Below are positions 1 to 6,925 of a stretch of DNA of 11,413 nt, piece by piece (position 1 is the first letter of the stretch; every line of letters begins with the position of its first letter). The position numbers and the translations under genes are program-made. The DNA is from CAYQDR01 sp964416315 (GTDB taxonomy: Bacteria; Methylomirabilota; Methylomirabilia; Rokubacteriales; DASRDR01): positions 1-11,413 of the forward strand of contig CAYQDR010000136.1 of assembly GCA_964416315.1 (NCBI GenBank), written 5' to 3'. The notes beneath the pieces were generated by a model, which ran no database searches, was not told the origin of the DNA, and worked only from the letters and a program-made list of their open reading frames with translations.

Positions 1-80
1 GGGACGCCCGCGAGGCCGCAGGCCGAGCGCGTCCCGGCGAGCTGGAGGACGCAGAAATGCGACGGGGATCGGCCCGGTGG
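1..80 (+). repeat. Structured intergenic element, copy A (5' part cut by window edge)
   Basis: Bases 1-7 (GGGACGC) pair perfectly with 29-35 (GCGTCCC). Inside is a GGCC/GGCC stem (14-17 with 21-24), flanked by CGAG on the left and GAG on the right. Then comes GAGGACGCAGAAATGCGACGG (44-64), in which CGCA and TGCG pair around a GAAA tetraloop. The same order of parts recurs in copy B at 7911-8020 with different stem sequences. The element runs up to the stop codon of the LivM-LivG fusion (81-83). Its outer 5' arm should lie left of base 1. It is drawn on plus because the hairpin loop is GNRA-like on that strand, but it would also be transcribed within the minus-strand operon. The family was not recognised. 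Confidence 0.6.
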
Positions 81-2096
81 TCACGCGACCCTCCGGCGGC
101 GGCCGAGGTACGCCTCGATCACCTTCTCGTCGTTCCGGACCTGGGCCGGCTTCCCCTCGGCGATCTTCACGCCGTGGTCGAGGACCGCGATCCGGTCCGA
201 GGCGTCCATCACGACGTCGAGCTTGTGCTCGATCAGGATCACGGTGATCCCCAGCTCCCGGAGCGACCGGATCAGGTCCATCAGCTCGATGGTCTCGGCC
301 GGGTTCATCCCCGCCGTCGGCTCGTCGAGCAGGAGGAGCTTGGGCCGCGTCCCCAGGGCGCGCGCGATCTCGAGCCGCCGCCGGTTCGCGTAGGAGAGAC
401 CGTACGCGGGATGGTCGAGCCGCGGCAGGAGCCGGTTGCCGAAGAGCCCGAGCACCTCGAGCGCGTTCTCGACCGCCTGGCGCTCCTCGGCGCGGACGCG
501 CGGCGGCCGGAAGATGGCGCCCGCGGCCCCGGCTCGGAGCCGCGGGTGCTCCGCCACCATGACGTTCTCGAGCACGGAGAGGTTGTTGAAGAGGCGGAGG
601 TTCTGGAACGTCCGGCCGACGCCCCTCGTGACGATCGCGTGAGGCGGGAGCCCGCCGATCTCCGCGCCCTCGAGCCGCACGGACCCCTGGTCCCGGGGGA
701 CGAGGCCGGTGATCAGGTTGAACAGGGTCGTCTTGCCCGAGCCGTTCGGCCCGATCACGCTGACGAGCTCGCGCCGCGCGACCGCGAGGTCGATCCCGTC
801 TGCCGCGGCCACGCCCCCGAAGCGCTTGGTGAGCCCCTCGATCTCGAGAAGCGGTCCGGCCGGCGCGGGCGAGCCCGGCTCGCCCCAGGACAGGCGCACC
901 GTGGCGCCGCGCGAGGGGAGCGCGGCCTGCTGCTCGCGGGTCAGCGCGGCCACCCGACGCGCGGCGGGGAAGAGGCCTTCCCGACGGAAGAGCATCATCA
1001 TCACGAGGATCACGCCGAAGATCAGCTCGAGAGAGTTGATCAGCTGGATCTTCTGGAGCCACGCGCTCCCGACCAGGCGTCCGACCGCGTGCACGTACGC
1101 GGTCAGCTCCTGCAGGATCGTGGACTGGAGGAACGACAGGATCAGCGCGGCCAGGACCACTCCCCGCACGCTGCCCATGCCGCCGAGCACGACCATGACC
1201 AGGATCATCACCGACACCGGGAACTGGAACATGTCCGGCGTCGCGGTGGTGAGCTTGGCCACGTAGAAGACGCCACCGATCCCCCCGATCGCGGCGCCCA
1301 TGGCGAAGGCCAGGAGCTTGTAGTGGACGTGGTTGACGCCCATGGCGCCCGCCGCCATCTCGTCCTCGCGGATGGCCATCCACGCGCGGCCGACACGGGA
1401 TTCCTGAAGGCGGAAGGAGAGGAAGATGGCGACCGCCACCAGCACCAGGCCGAGGAAGTAGTACGGCAGGGGCGTAAAGCCGAAGTCGAAGCCGAACAGT
1501 CGCGGCGTGCGTACGCCGGGGAGCCCCATCGCCCCGTTGGTCAGCCACTCCCAGTTGCGCGCGACGACGGGAACGATCTCCCCGAACCCGAGCGTCACGA
1601 TCGCGAGATAGTCGCCGCGCAGCCGGAGCGTGGGCGCGCCGAACAGGACCCCGAAGAAGGCGCAGATGAGAGCGCCGATCGCCAGCATCGGCCAGAAGGA
1701 GAAGTGGAGCTGCACGATGTCCGGCTGGCCGGGAACCTCGACGCGGCTCACCTGCCCGAGCCAGAGCAGCGGCAGCCACACGTCGGACCAGCTCGGCTTG
1801 AGCTGGAAGGACGCGGCGATCCCGTACGCGTACGCGCCGATGGCGAAGAACGCCGCGTACCCGAGGTCGAGGAGACCGGCGAACCCCACGACGATGTTGA
1901 GGCCCAGGGCGAGGAGCACGTAGGTGTAGGCGTTCGCGGCCGCGTCCACGTGGCTCGGGTTGACCCCCGTGAACGGGAAGAGAACGCCCAGGCCCAGCAG
2001 GCCCGTGGACACGAGCTGCCGGCGCCGCACGGGCGGAAGCGCGCGCCAGCGCGCGACGCCCGGCACGCCGGCCCACCAGGCGTCCGGCGTCTGCAT
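81..2096 (-). CDS. livM/livG: Fused LivM permease - LivG ATPase of a branched-chain amino acid/amide-type ABC importer
   Basis: A single 671-residue polypeptide joins the second membrane subunit to an ATPase. Residues 1-375 are LivM-like: hydrophobic helices from about residue 30, with family motifs such as GLLDLGYAAFFAIGAY (74-89) and LRLRGDYLAIVTLGFGEI (157-174). A hydrophilic linker of about 40 residues follows. Residues 416-664 are a LivG-type ABC domain with Walker A GPNGSGKTT (449-457), Q-loop TFQNLRLF (496-503), signature LSYANRRRLE (567-576), Walker B LLLLDEPTAG (587-596) and switch His624. The signature departs from the usual LSYGQ form, a variation I believe occurs in this subfamily. 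The start ATG (2096-2094) shares one base with the livH stop (TGATG), so translation is probably coupled. AAGG lies just upstream. There is no stop between the two domains, so the fusion is real unless the assembly is wrong. Substrate specificity cannot be read from the sequence. Confidence 0.93.
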   Translation of the reverse strand: MQTPDAWWAGVPGVARWRALPPVRRRQLVSTGLLGLGVLFPFTGVNPSHVDAAANAYTYVLLALGLNIVVGFAGLLDLGYAAFFAIGAYAYGIAASFQLKPSWSDVWLPLLWLGQVSRVEVPGQPDIVQLHFSFWPMLAIGALICAFFGVLFGAPTLRLRGDYLAIVTLGFGEIVPVVARNWEWLTNGAMGLPGVRTPRLFGFDFGFTPLPYYFLGLVLVAVAIFLSFRLQESRVGRAWMAIREDEMAAGAMGVNHVHYKLLAFAMGAAIGGIGGVFYVAKLTTATPDMFQFPVSVMILVMVVLGGMGSVRGVVLAALILSFLQSTILQELTAYVHAVGRLVGSAWLQKIQLINSLELIFGVILVMMMLFRREGLFPAARRVAALTREQQAALPSRGATVRLSWGEPGSPAPAGPLLEIEGLTKRFGGVAAADGIDLAVARRELVSVIGPNGSGKTTLFNLITGLVPRDQGSVRLEGAEIGGLPPHAIVTRGVGRTFQNLRLFNNLSVLENVMVAEHPRLRAGAAGAIFRPPRVRAEERQAVENALEVLGLFGNRLLPRLDHPAYGLSYANRRRLEIARALGTRPKLLLLDEPTAGMNPAETIELMDLIRSLRELGITVILIEHKLDVVMDASDRIAVLDHGVKIAEGKPAQVRNDEKVIEAYLGRRRRVA

Positions 2097-3025
2097 CAGG
2101 CCTTCTGGGGGGCCTGCATCCCGAGGAGGCCGGCGGGGCGGAACACGAGGACCATGATCAGGATGGAGAAGATGATCACGTCGGTCCAGCGGACCTCCAG
2201 GAGCTGCCCACCCAGGGATTGGATCAGGCCGATCGCCAGCCCGCCCATGACGGCCCCCGGGATGTTGCCGATACCGCCCAGCACCGCCGAGGTGAACGCG
2301 CGCAGCCCGGTCTGGTACCCGATGTAGAAGCCGGTGAACCCGTAGTAGAAACCGAAGAACAGGCTTCCCGCTCCGGCCAGCGCCGAGCCGAGGAAGAACG
2401 TGAGCATGATGACGCGGTCCACCTCCACGCCCATCATCTGCGCGGCGTCGCCGTCCTGCGCCGTGGCGCGCATCGCCTTGCCGAGAGCGCTGTTCTGAAC
2501 GAGGTAGTTGAGGGCCACCATCAGCGCCAGCCCGGTGACCGCCAGGAGGGCCTGCTTGAGGGTCACCTCGGCGCGGCCGATCGCCCACCGGCGGTCCGGG
2601 ATGAGATCGGGGAACGGCTGCGTCTGCGGCCCCCAGATCATCAGGACGAGGTTCACCAGGATGAAGGCCACGCCGATGGTCGTGATCATCGGCGCCGTCC
2701 CCGACACGCCGCGCATCGGGCGCAGGCAGATCCGTTCGATCACGACCCCGAGGAGGCCCGTCAGCAGCATGGTGACGGCGAACACGCCGACCAGCGTCAG
2801 GACGAGGGGGAACCCGGTCAGGGGCTTCGAGGAGCCCGTGAAGCCCATGAGGTTCAGGAGCGTCAGCCCGATGAAGGTCCCGGTCATGAACACGCTGAAG
2901 TGGGCGAAGTTGATCAGCTCGATGATCCCGTAGACCATCGTGAAGCCCAGGGCCAGGAGGGCGTACATCAGGCCCAGGGCGATGCCGTTGACGACCTGCT
3001 GGAGGAGGACCTCGGCGAAGCTCAT
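2096..3025 (-). CDS. livH: LivH-type permease of a branched-chain amino acid ABC importer
   Basis: This 309-residue polytopic inner-membrane protein partners LivM in forming the transport channel. It opens with the family-typical N-terminus MSFAEVLLQQVVNGIALGLM, followed by ALLALGFTMVYGIIELINFAH (22-42). An EAA-like cytoplasmic loop near 185-204 (MRATAQDGDAAQMMGVEVDR) would contact the ATPase. The C-terminus, around residues 281-301, is the last helix ending in FRPAGLLG, also typical. Length fits the family (about 290-310). The ATG at 3025 was chosen because it starts this conserved N-terminus. The frame is open back to 3160, but that stretch is translated tandem repeat. The only Shine-Dalgarno-like sequence is a run of six Gs ending 5 nt before the ATG, within a G-run array. 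The stop overlaps the start of the downstream fusion gene. Confidence 0.95.
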   Translation of the reverse strand: MSFAEVLLQQVVNGIALGLMYALLALGFTMVYGIIELINFAHFSVFMTGTFIGLTLLNLMGFTGSSKPLTGFPLVLTLVGVFAVTMLLTGLLGVVIERICLRPMRGVSGTAPMITTIGVAFILVNLVLMIWGPQTQPFPDLIPDRRWAIGRAEVTLKQALLAVTGLALMVALNYLVQNSALGKAMRATAQDGDAAQMMGVEVDRVIMLTFFLGSALAGAGSLFFGFYYGFTGFYIGYQTGLRAFTSAVLGGIGNIPGAVMGGLAIGLIQSLGGQLLEVRWTDVIIFSILIMVLVFRPAGLLGMQAPQKA

Positions 3026-3233
3026 CGGGGCCCCCCGCACCCCCGACCCCTCCCACCCCCCAGGGGGGGAGGGGAGCCGCCTGCCTCCCCGGCGCTGTCG
3101 CGGGGGCGGATGGCCACACGGGGACTCATCGGGGCCCCCCGCACCCCCGACCCCTCCCACCCCCCAGGGGGGGAGGGGAGCCGCCTGCCTCCCCGGCGCT
3201 GTCGCGGGGGCGGGTTGACACAGGGTGTCTCAT
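3022..3233 (-). other. Two chained 35-codon leader ORFs upstream of livH (coding status doubtful)
   Basis: Because the repeat period (104 nt) is one base short of 35 codons, each ATG embedded in the repeat opens a 35-residue ORF whose TGA overlaps the next ATG as ATGA. The first runs 3233 to 3126, the second 3129 to 3022, and the second stop overlaps the livH start. Their last 28 residues are identical (rich in Gly, Pro and Arg, for example GGSPPPLGGG), and the first few differ. Each has the same G-run just upstream as livH. They may be translated in a coupled chain, or be a by-product of the duplication. The low-complexity composition argues against functional peptides. Confidence 0.25.
3031..3061 (-). 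promoter_or_regulatory. Potential G-quadruplex covering the livH ribosome-binding region
   Basis: On the livH sense strand, five G runs (3061-3056, 3054-3052, 3050-3047, 3044-3040, 3036-3031) of 6, 3, 4, 5 and 6 Gs are separated by loops of 1, 1, 2 and 3 nt. This meets the usual G3+N1-7 quadruplex pattern. The last run ends 5 nt before the ATG at 3025 and is the only Shine-Dalgarno candidate. The same pattern recurs 104 bp upstream (3135-3165). That it folds or regulates translation is inference. Confidence 0.45.
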
Positions 3234-3241
3234 CGGGCTGC

Positions 3242-3277
3242 GGGGCGCCCCCGCGCGGCTTCGCGCGAGAGCGCCCC
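3242..3277 (-). terminator. Strong intercistronic hairpin between livK and livH
   Basis: GGGGCGC (3242-3248) pairs with GCGCCCC (3271-3277), and inside it CGCGCG (3252-3257) pairs with CGCGCG (3262-3267) around a 4-nt loop. It lies 15 nt after the livK stop. No T-run follows on the minus strand, so it is not a classic intrinsic terminator. It more likely attenuates, or protects the 3' end of the livK message, as known for binding-protein genes that need higher expression than their permeases. Confidence 0.55.
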
Positions 3278-3292
3278 GGATTTCGACGGCGT

Positions 3293-4501
3293 CTACTTCT
3301 GGGGCGCGACCCCGATGTACGTGAACTTGCTGTCCTTCACCTGGTAGACGGAGACGACCCGGTTCTTGATGTCCCCGTTCTCGTCGTACTCGATCACGCC
3401 CTGGAGGCTGTTGAGCTTGGTCTTCTCGATGGCCTCGCGGACCGTCGAGCGGTTGACCGCCTTGCCGGCCTTCGCGACCCGCCCGACGGCGTCGGCGATG
3501 ACCAGGACACCGTTGTAGGACGTGATCGCGTAGTTGGTCGGTTCGCGCTTGAACTTCGACTTGTACTTGTTGACCCACTCGGCCGCCTTGGGATTCGTGA
3601 GGATCTCGGGCGAGGCGTTCGTCGCGTACCAACCCTCCGCGGCGTCCTTCCCCGCCTGCTCGGGGAACGAGAGGTCGTAGATGCCGTCGGACCCGAGCTT
3701 GTGGACCTTCGGCATGATCTCCTGGAGCTGGCGAGCCAGCTTGACGGCCGCCTGCTGGACGCCGCCGTAGTAGATCCCGTCCGGGTTCAGCCCCTTGATC
3801 TTCGTGAGGCTGGTCTTGTAGTCGGGCTCCTTCGGGTTGAGCTGGTCGCGACCGAGGATCTTCACCCCGAGCTGCTTCGCGCGCTCCTGGAAGGAGTTGG
3901 CGATCCCGACGCCGAAGGCCCCGGCGTCATCGAGGACATAGACGCTCTTCACCTTGAGGACATGAAACGCGTAGTTGGCCATGTTGGGGCCCTGGTACGC
4001 GTCCGTCGTGACGTTCCGGAAGAAGACCGGCTTCTTCTTGGGGCGATACTGAGCCATGAACTTGGGGTCGGTGATGTCGGGGTTGGTCGCGCTCGGCGAC
4101 ACGGTGGCCATGTCGCCCTCGCTGATGATCGGCGAGATGGCCTTCCCCTCGCCGCTCATGATGGGGCTGACGGCCGCCACGACGGTGTTGTCCGCGATGA
4201 ACTTCCGGTAGTTCGTCGCCGCCTGGGCCGGGTCGTACTGGCCGGCGGCGGGCGTCGCGCTGTCGTAGAGCAGCACGTCGAGCTTGTACCCGCCGGCGCC
4301 GCCCTTCTGATTGACCTCCTCGACCGCCATCTGAATGCCCTTCAGCATGGCGTCCGACGAATCGGCGTCGGCGCCCGTCATGGGGAACGAGACGCCGATC
4401 TTCAGCACCTTCTGCTGGGCCACCCCGCCGCCCGGCAGGCCCAGGAGCAGCCCCAGCGCGAGCAGCAGGGCGAGGGAGGGAACGATCGCTCGAAGCCTCA
4501 T
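3293..4501 (-). CDS. livK: Periplasmic solute-binding protein of the Liv-type ABC importer (Peripla_BP_6)
   Basis: This 402-residue secreted protein captures the substrate and delivers it to the LivH/LivM channel. Residues 1-28 form a Sec signal peptide: Arg near the N-terminus, a Leu-rich core, and probable cleavage at GVA/QQ. There is no lipobox Cys, so the product should be soluble in the periplasm. Mature protein starts with KIGVSFPMTGADADSSDAML (34-53), the standard first strand of the family. Further typical stretches are AVEEVNQKGG, VSPIMSGEGKAISP and ASEGWY-like motifs near the end of lobe two. Length fits the family. The start ATG is preceded by GGAGGTGA at near-ideal spacing, one of the strongest ribosome-binding sites here, consistent with high expression. 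Leu/Ile/Val cannot be distinguished from urea, short-chain amides or aromatic substrates by inspection. Confidence 0.93.
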   Translation of the reverse strand: MRLRAIVPSLALLLALGLLLGLPGGGVAQQKVLKIGVSFPMTGADADSSDAMLKGIQMAVEEVNQKGGAGGYKLDVLLYDSATPAAGQYDPAQAATNYRKFIADNTVVAAVSPIMSGEGKAISPIISEGDMATVSPSATNPDITDPKFMAQYRPKKKPVFFRNVTTDAYQGPNMANYAFHVLKVKSVYVLDDAGAFGVGIANSFQERAKQLGVKILGRDQLNPKEPDYKTSLTKIKGLNPDGIYYGGVQQAAVKLARQLQEIMPKVHKLGSDGIYDLSFPEQAGKDAAEGWYATNASPEILTNPKAAEWVNKYKSKFKREPTNYAITSYNGVLVIADAVGRVAKAGKAVNRSTVREAIEKTKLNSLQGVIEYDENGDIKNRVVSVYQVKDSKFTYIGVAPQK

Positions 4502-4551
4502 GGTCTCACCTCCGTGTGTGTAGGGCGCGTCGCCGCAGCCAGCGGGGACGT

Positions 4552-4570
4552 GGGCGGGCCGGCCCCGCCC
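4552..4570 (-). terminator. GC hairpin between the MmpS-like gene and livK
   Basis: GGGCGGG (4552-4558) and CCCGCCC (4564-4570) form a perfect 7-bp stem around a 5-nt loop, starting 6 nt after the stop of the upstream gene (4577-4579). There is no T-tract, so termination would be partial at best. No convincing livK promoter is visible in the remaining gap, and livK may rely on read-through. Confidence 0.35.
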
Positions 4571-4576
4571 AGCCGA

Positions 4577-5395
4577 TCAGTGGCGGCCGGCGGCGCTCGA
4601 GCACTCCGCGATGACGTACGCGCCGCTCGACGTCGCGTTGGTCCGGCTCACCCCGTCGAGCAGGATCTCGCAGGTGATGGAGCCGGTCGTGCCCTCGTTC
4701 TGGGCCGAGACGTAGAGGAACTCGCCCCCCTTCACGGTGAACGAGGTCTCCCATGGGAGCCGCACGCTCGTCTGCTCCGTGCCGCCCCGCGGGTTCCGGT
4801 AGGTGAGCATGGCCCCGGGCGCGGTCCCCTTCACGACGTACGTCACCTTGTAGGTGAACTCGCCGCGGCCGCCCTCCTGCGCCGGGGGCGCCGGAGGGGG
4901 CGGCGCGGCCGGCGGGGGCGGGGCCACCGCCACGGGCGGCGGCGCGACCGGCGCCGCGGCGACGTCCGGAAGCACCTTCCCGAGGGCGTCGAGGACCGAG
5001 GTTTCCACGCTCCGGTCGGCCGCCTGGATGGGCGTCCGGTCCTTGACCCAGAAGACCCGCTTCTCGGCATACAGCTCCCGGGTGACCGTGACCATCGTCC
5101 GTGTCTCGGTCAGCGGCTTCACGGTGAGCCGGAGCTTGTGGCGGGTGCCTTCCCCGTACACCACGAAGTCCTTGAAGTCGACCTTCTCGTCGTCCGTGAC
5201 GATCGTGCCGTCCCGCTTGTCGTCGTCGTCGATGTCCCATCCGAGGCTCTCGAGCGTCTTGAGCGTGAGGTCCCACACCGTGTCGAACGGCGCGCCAAAG
5301 GTTCGCACGACGGGATCGCCCCCCTGGGCGGACAGGGGCCTCGGGCCCGCCCCCACCAGGGCCGCGACCAGGAACCAAACCGCCAGTCGCCTCAT
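4577..5395 (-). CDS. Secreted two-domain protein with an MmpS-like C-terminal domain
   Basis: The protein has 272 residues with a signal peptide (about 1-24; cleavage likely at LSA/QG). Residues 26-145 form an alpha/beta domain (APFDTVWDLTLKTLESLGW, then RTMVTVTRELYAEKRVFWVK). It resembles uncharacterised envelope domains and, loosely, BamC-like folds. I do not recognise a named family for it. A Pro/Ala linker (about 146-172) follows. Residues 178-268 resemble the periplasmic domain of mycobacterial MmpS accessory proteins: a YKVTYVVKG strand, LTYRNPRGG, a central LPW, VSAQNEG, SITCEILLDG and a second Cys near the end (Cys242 and Cys265, possible disulfide). The ATG at 5395 gives a proper signal peptide and has AAGGTGG upstream. 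A promoter lies at 5434-5463. A role in envelope or export is inferred from location only; no MmpL/RND partner is in the window. Confidence 0.75.
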   Translation of the reverse strand: MRRLAVWFLVAALVGAGPRPLSAQGGDPVVRTFGAPFDTVWDLTLKTLESLGWDIDDDDKRDGTIVTDDEKVDFKDFVVYGEGTRHKLRLTVKPLTETRTMVTVTRELYAEKRVFWVKDRTPIQAADRSVETSVLDALGKVLPDVAAAPVAPPPVAVAPPPPAAPPPPAPPAQEGGRGEFTYKVTYVVKGTAPGAMLTYRNPRGGTEQTSVRLPWETSFTVKGGEFLYVSAQNEGTTGSITCEILLDGVSRTNATSSGAYVIAECSSAAGRH

Positions 5396-5433
5396 TCCCG
5401 CCACCTTCTTCTGAAATCGCAGGTTGCGGGGAG

Positions 5434-5463
5434 ACTCTACGGTTCCCCGACCGGGGCTGTCAA
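5434..5463 (-). promoter_or_regulatory. Sigma-70-like promoter for the MmpS-like gene and possibly the liv genes
   Basis: On the minus strand a perfect TTGACA (5463-5458) is followed after 18 bp by TAGAGT (5439-5434), 4 of 6 matches to TATAAT. It points at the ATG at 5395, leaving a leader of roughly 30 nt. It sits just after the hemY stop (5500), so it separates the haem genes from the downstream genes or adds to read-through from them. Confidence 0.6.
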
Positions 5464-5499
5464 GGCCGGCACACACACATGCGGGCGCCCCGGAGCCGG

Positions 5500-6924
5500 T
5501 CAGGGCCGGATAGCCGCGGCCAGGACCCGGTCGGCGGCCTCCTCACCCGACCGCACGCAGTCCGGGATCCCGACCCCCCGGTAGGCGGCCCCCGCGACGG
5601 CCAGCCCGGGGAGCTCCCGGAGCCGCGCCTCGATCGCCGCGACCCGGTCGAGGTGTCCCACCTCGTACTGGGGCATCGCCGCCGGGTGACGACGGACGCG
5701 CGTGAGCACGGGGGCGCCCTCGATCCCGAGGAGCCCGGCGAGGTCGTCCTGGGCGAGCCGGACGAGCGCGGCGTCGTCCCGCTCGAGCACCTCCGCCCCG
5801 AGCGCCCCGCCCAGGAAGACGCGGAGGAGCGCGAACCCCTCCGGGGCCCGCCCCTGGTACTTGACGCTCGAGAAGGTGCAGGCGAGCGCCGCCCGCTCCT
5901 CTTCGCGCGGCACGACGAACCCGAACCCGTCGAGGGGGTGCCGGATCGCCGCGCGCGGGTAGGCCAGGGTGACGGTGACGGACGAGGCGTAGGGGATCCC
6001 CGCGAGCAGCCGCGCCAGGTCGGGATCGACCTCGCGCACGAGGCCGGCCATCCGGGGCGCCTCGCCCGCCAGGATCGCACCGTCGGCCCGGAACGCGCTG
6101 CCGTCGCCCACCCGGACCCGCCACCCGCGCGCCTCCGGCGCGAGCGCGACGGCGGGACAGCCGAGGCGCACGCTCCCGGCCGGGAGGCGCGCCGCGAGCG
6201 CGTCCACCAGCTCCTGCATCCCGTCGGCGAGCGTCACGAACAGACTCCACCGCGCCCCGCTGGCCCCGGCCACCTCGCGCGGCGCCGCGCGCCGCCGGAG
6301 GGCGAGGATGAGGCTCCGGTGCTCGCGCTCGAGGGCGAGGAACCGGGGCATCGTCGCCGCGAGGCTGAGCCGCGCCGGGTCCGCCGTGTAGATGCCGGCG
6401 ACGAGTGGCGCGGCGACGCGCTCGAGGGCTTCGCGCCCGAAGCGGCGGGTCACGAAGCTCGCGAGGCTCTCGTCATCGTCGGGCGCCCCGCGGGGGAGGA
6501 CGAGGTCGAGCGCCATCCGGAGCTTCCCGCGCCACGAGAAGACCGGCGAAGCGACGATCGGCCAGAGGCGCGTGGGGGCCAGGAGGAGGAAGCCGTCCGG
6601 CAAGGGGCGGAGCCGCCCGGCCCGGACCACGTAGGTCCGCCGATGGCGCTCGTCGGTCCCGCGGAGCCGCGGTCCCAGGCCGATCCGCTCCGCGAGGGCG
6701 AGCGCCCAGGGCTTGTCGGAGATGAACGAGTCGGGGCCCGCCTCGAGGAGGAAGCCCCCCGCGCGCTCGGTCCGGATCGTCCCGCCGAGGTGGTCCCTCG
6801 CCTCGAGCAGCACGGGCTCGACGTCGGCCCGGCCCTCCCGGGCGGCGTCGGCCAGGCGGTGGGCCGCGGCCAGGCCGGCGATGCCCCCGCCGACGACGAC
6901 GACGCGCACGGCGGGCCCCTTCAC
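5500..6924 (-). CDS. hemY: HemY-type FAD-dependent protoporphyrinogen/coproporphyrinogen oxidase
   Basis: This 474-residue flavoprotein oxidises a porphyrinogen to the porphyrin using oxygen. The N-terminal Rossmann motif VVVVGGGIAGLAAA (8-21) binds FAD, Glu41 in LLEARDHLGGTIRTE matches the ribose-binding acid, and EAGPDSF (61-67) is typical of PPOX enzymes. The C-terminal FAD motif is GAAYRGVGIPDCV, near residue 445. The enzyme may act on protoporphyrinogen IX (HemY) or coproporphyrinogen III (CgoX); sequence inspection does not decide. The GTG at 6924 was chosen because AAGGAGGG lies 7-8 nt upstream, inside the end of hemH. A second GTG (6909) would trim five residues. Only one base separates it from the hemH stop, so coupling is likely. 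Confidence 0.93.
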   Translation of the reverse strand: MKGPAVRVVVVGGGIAGLAAAHRLADAAREGRADVEPVLLEARDHLGGTIRTERAGGFLLEAGPDSFISDKPWALALAERIGLGPRLRGTDERHRRTYVVRAGRLRPLPDGFLLLAPTRLWPIVASPVFSWRGKLRMALDLVLPRGAPDDDESLASFVTRRFGREALERVAAPLVAGIYTADPARLSLAATMPRFLALEREHRSLILALRRRAAPREVAGASGARWSLFVTLADGMQELVDALAARLPAGSVRLGCPAVALAPEARGWRVRVGDGSAFRADGAILAGEAPRMAGLVREVDPDLARLLAGIPYASSVTVTLAYPRAAIRHPLDGFGFVVPREEERAALACTFSSVKYQGRAPEGFALLRVFLGGALGAEVLERDDAALVRLAQDDLAGLLGIEGAPVLTRVRRHPAAMPQYEVGHLDRVAAIEARLRELPGLAVAGAAYRGVGIPDCVRSGEEAADRVLAAAIRP

Positions 6925-6925
6925 C

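Larger units (their letters stand above)
3021..3237. repeat. 104-bp tandem repeat containing the livH start region
   Basis: Bases 3021-3109 and 3125-3213 are identical over 89 bp, and a third remnant (CTCATCGGG, 3229-3237) begins exactly one period later, so the period is 104 bp. The 15-bp tails between units (3110-3124 and 3214-3228) match at 9 positions. On the minus strand each unit ends in CCCCGATGAG. The first is the real livH start, so the duplication copies the leader plus the start codon. Each copy also holds an imperfect C-rich/G-rich palindrome (CCCCTCCC with GGGAGGGG, near 3047-3074). It fills the livH-livK gap together with the hairpin at 3242-3277. Confidence 0.9.

Noticed and set aside
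57..2327. Very long plus-strand open frame (756 codons) opposite the liv genes
   Set aside because: The translation is His/Asp/Arg-rich low complexity without domains. It is the antisense of the clear LivM-LivG and LivH genes, as expected in GC-rich DNA where stops are rare.
3026..3160. Upstream extension of livH to an ATG at 3160
   Set aside because: The extra 45 residues are Gly/Pro/Arg translation of the tandem repeat. The family N-terminus begins at 3025.
3021..3237. CRISPR array
   Set aside because: The repeats are 89 bp with 15-bp related tails, not 24-40 bp repeats with unrelated spacers, and there are no cas genes.
5469..5480. Short CA dinucleotide run after hemY
   Set aside because: Only about five units; too short to call a meaningful microsatellite.
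2219..5584. 1121-codon plus-strand open frame
   Set aside because: It spans antisense of livH, the repeat, livK and the MmpS-like gene. It has no recognisable domain and crosses non-coding hairpins.
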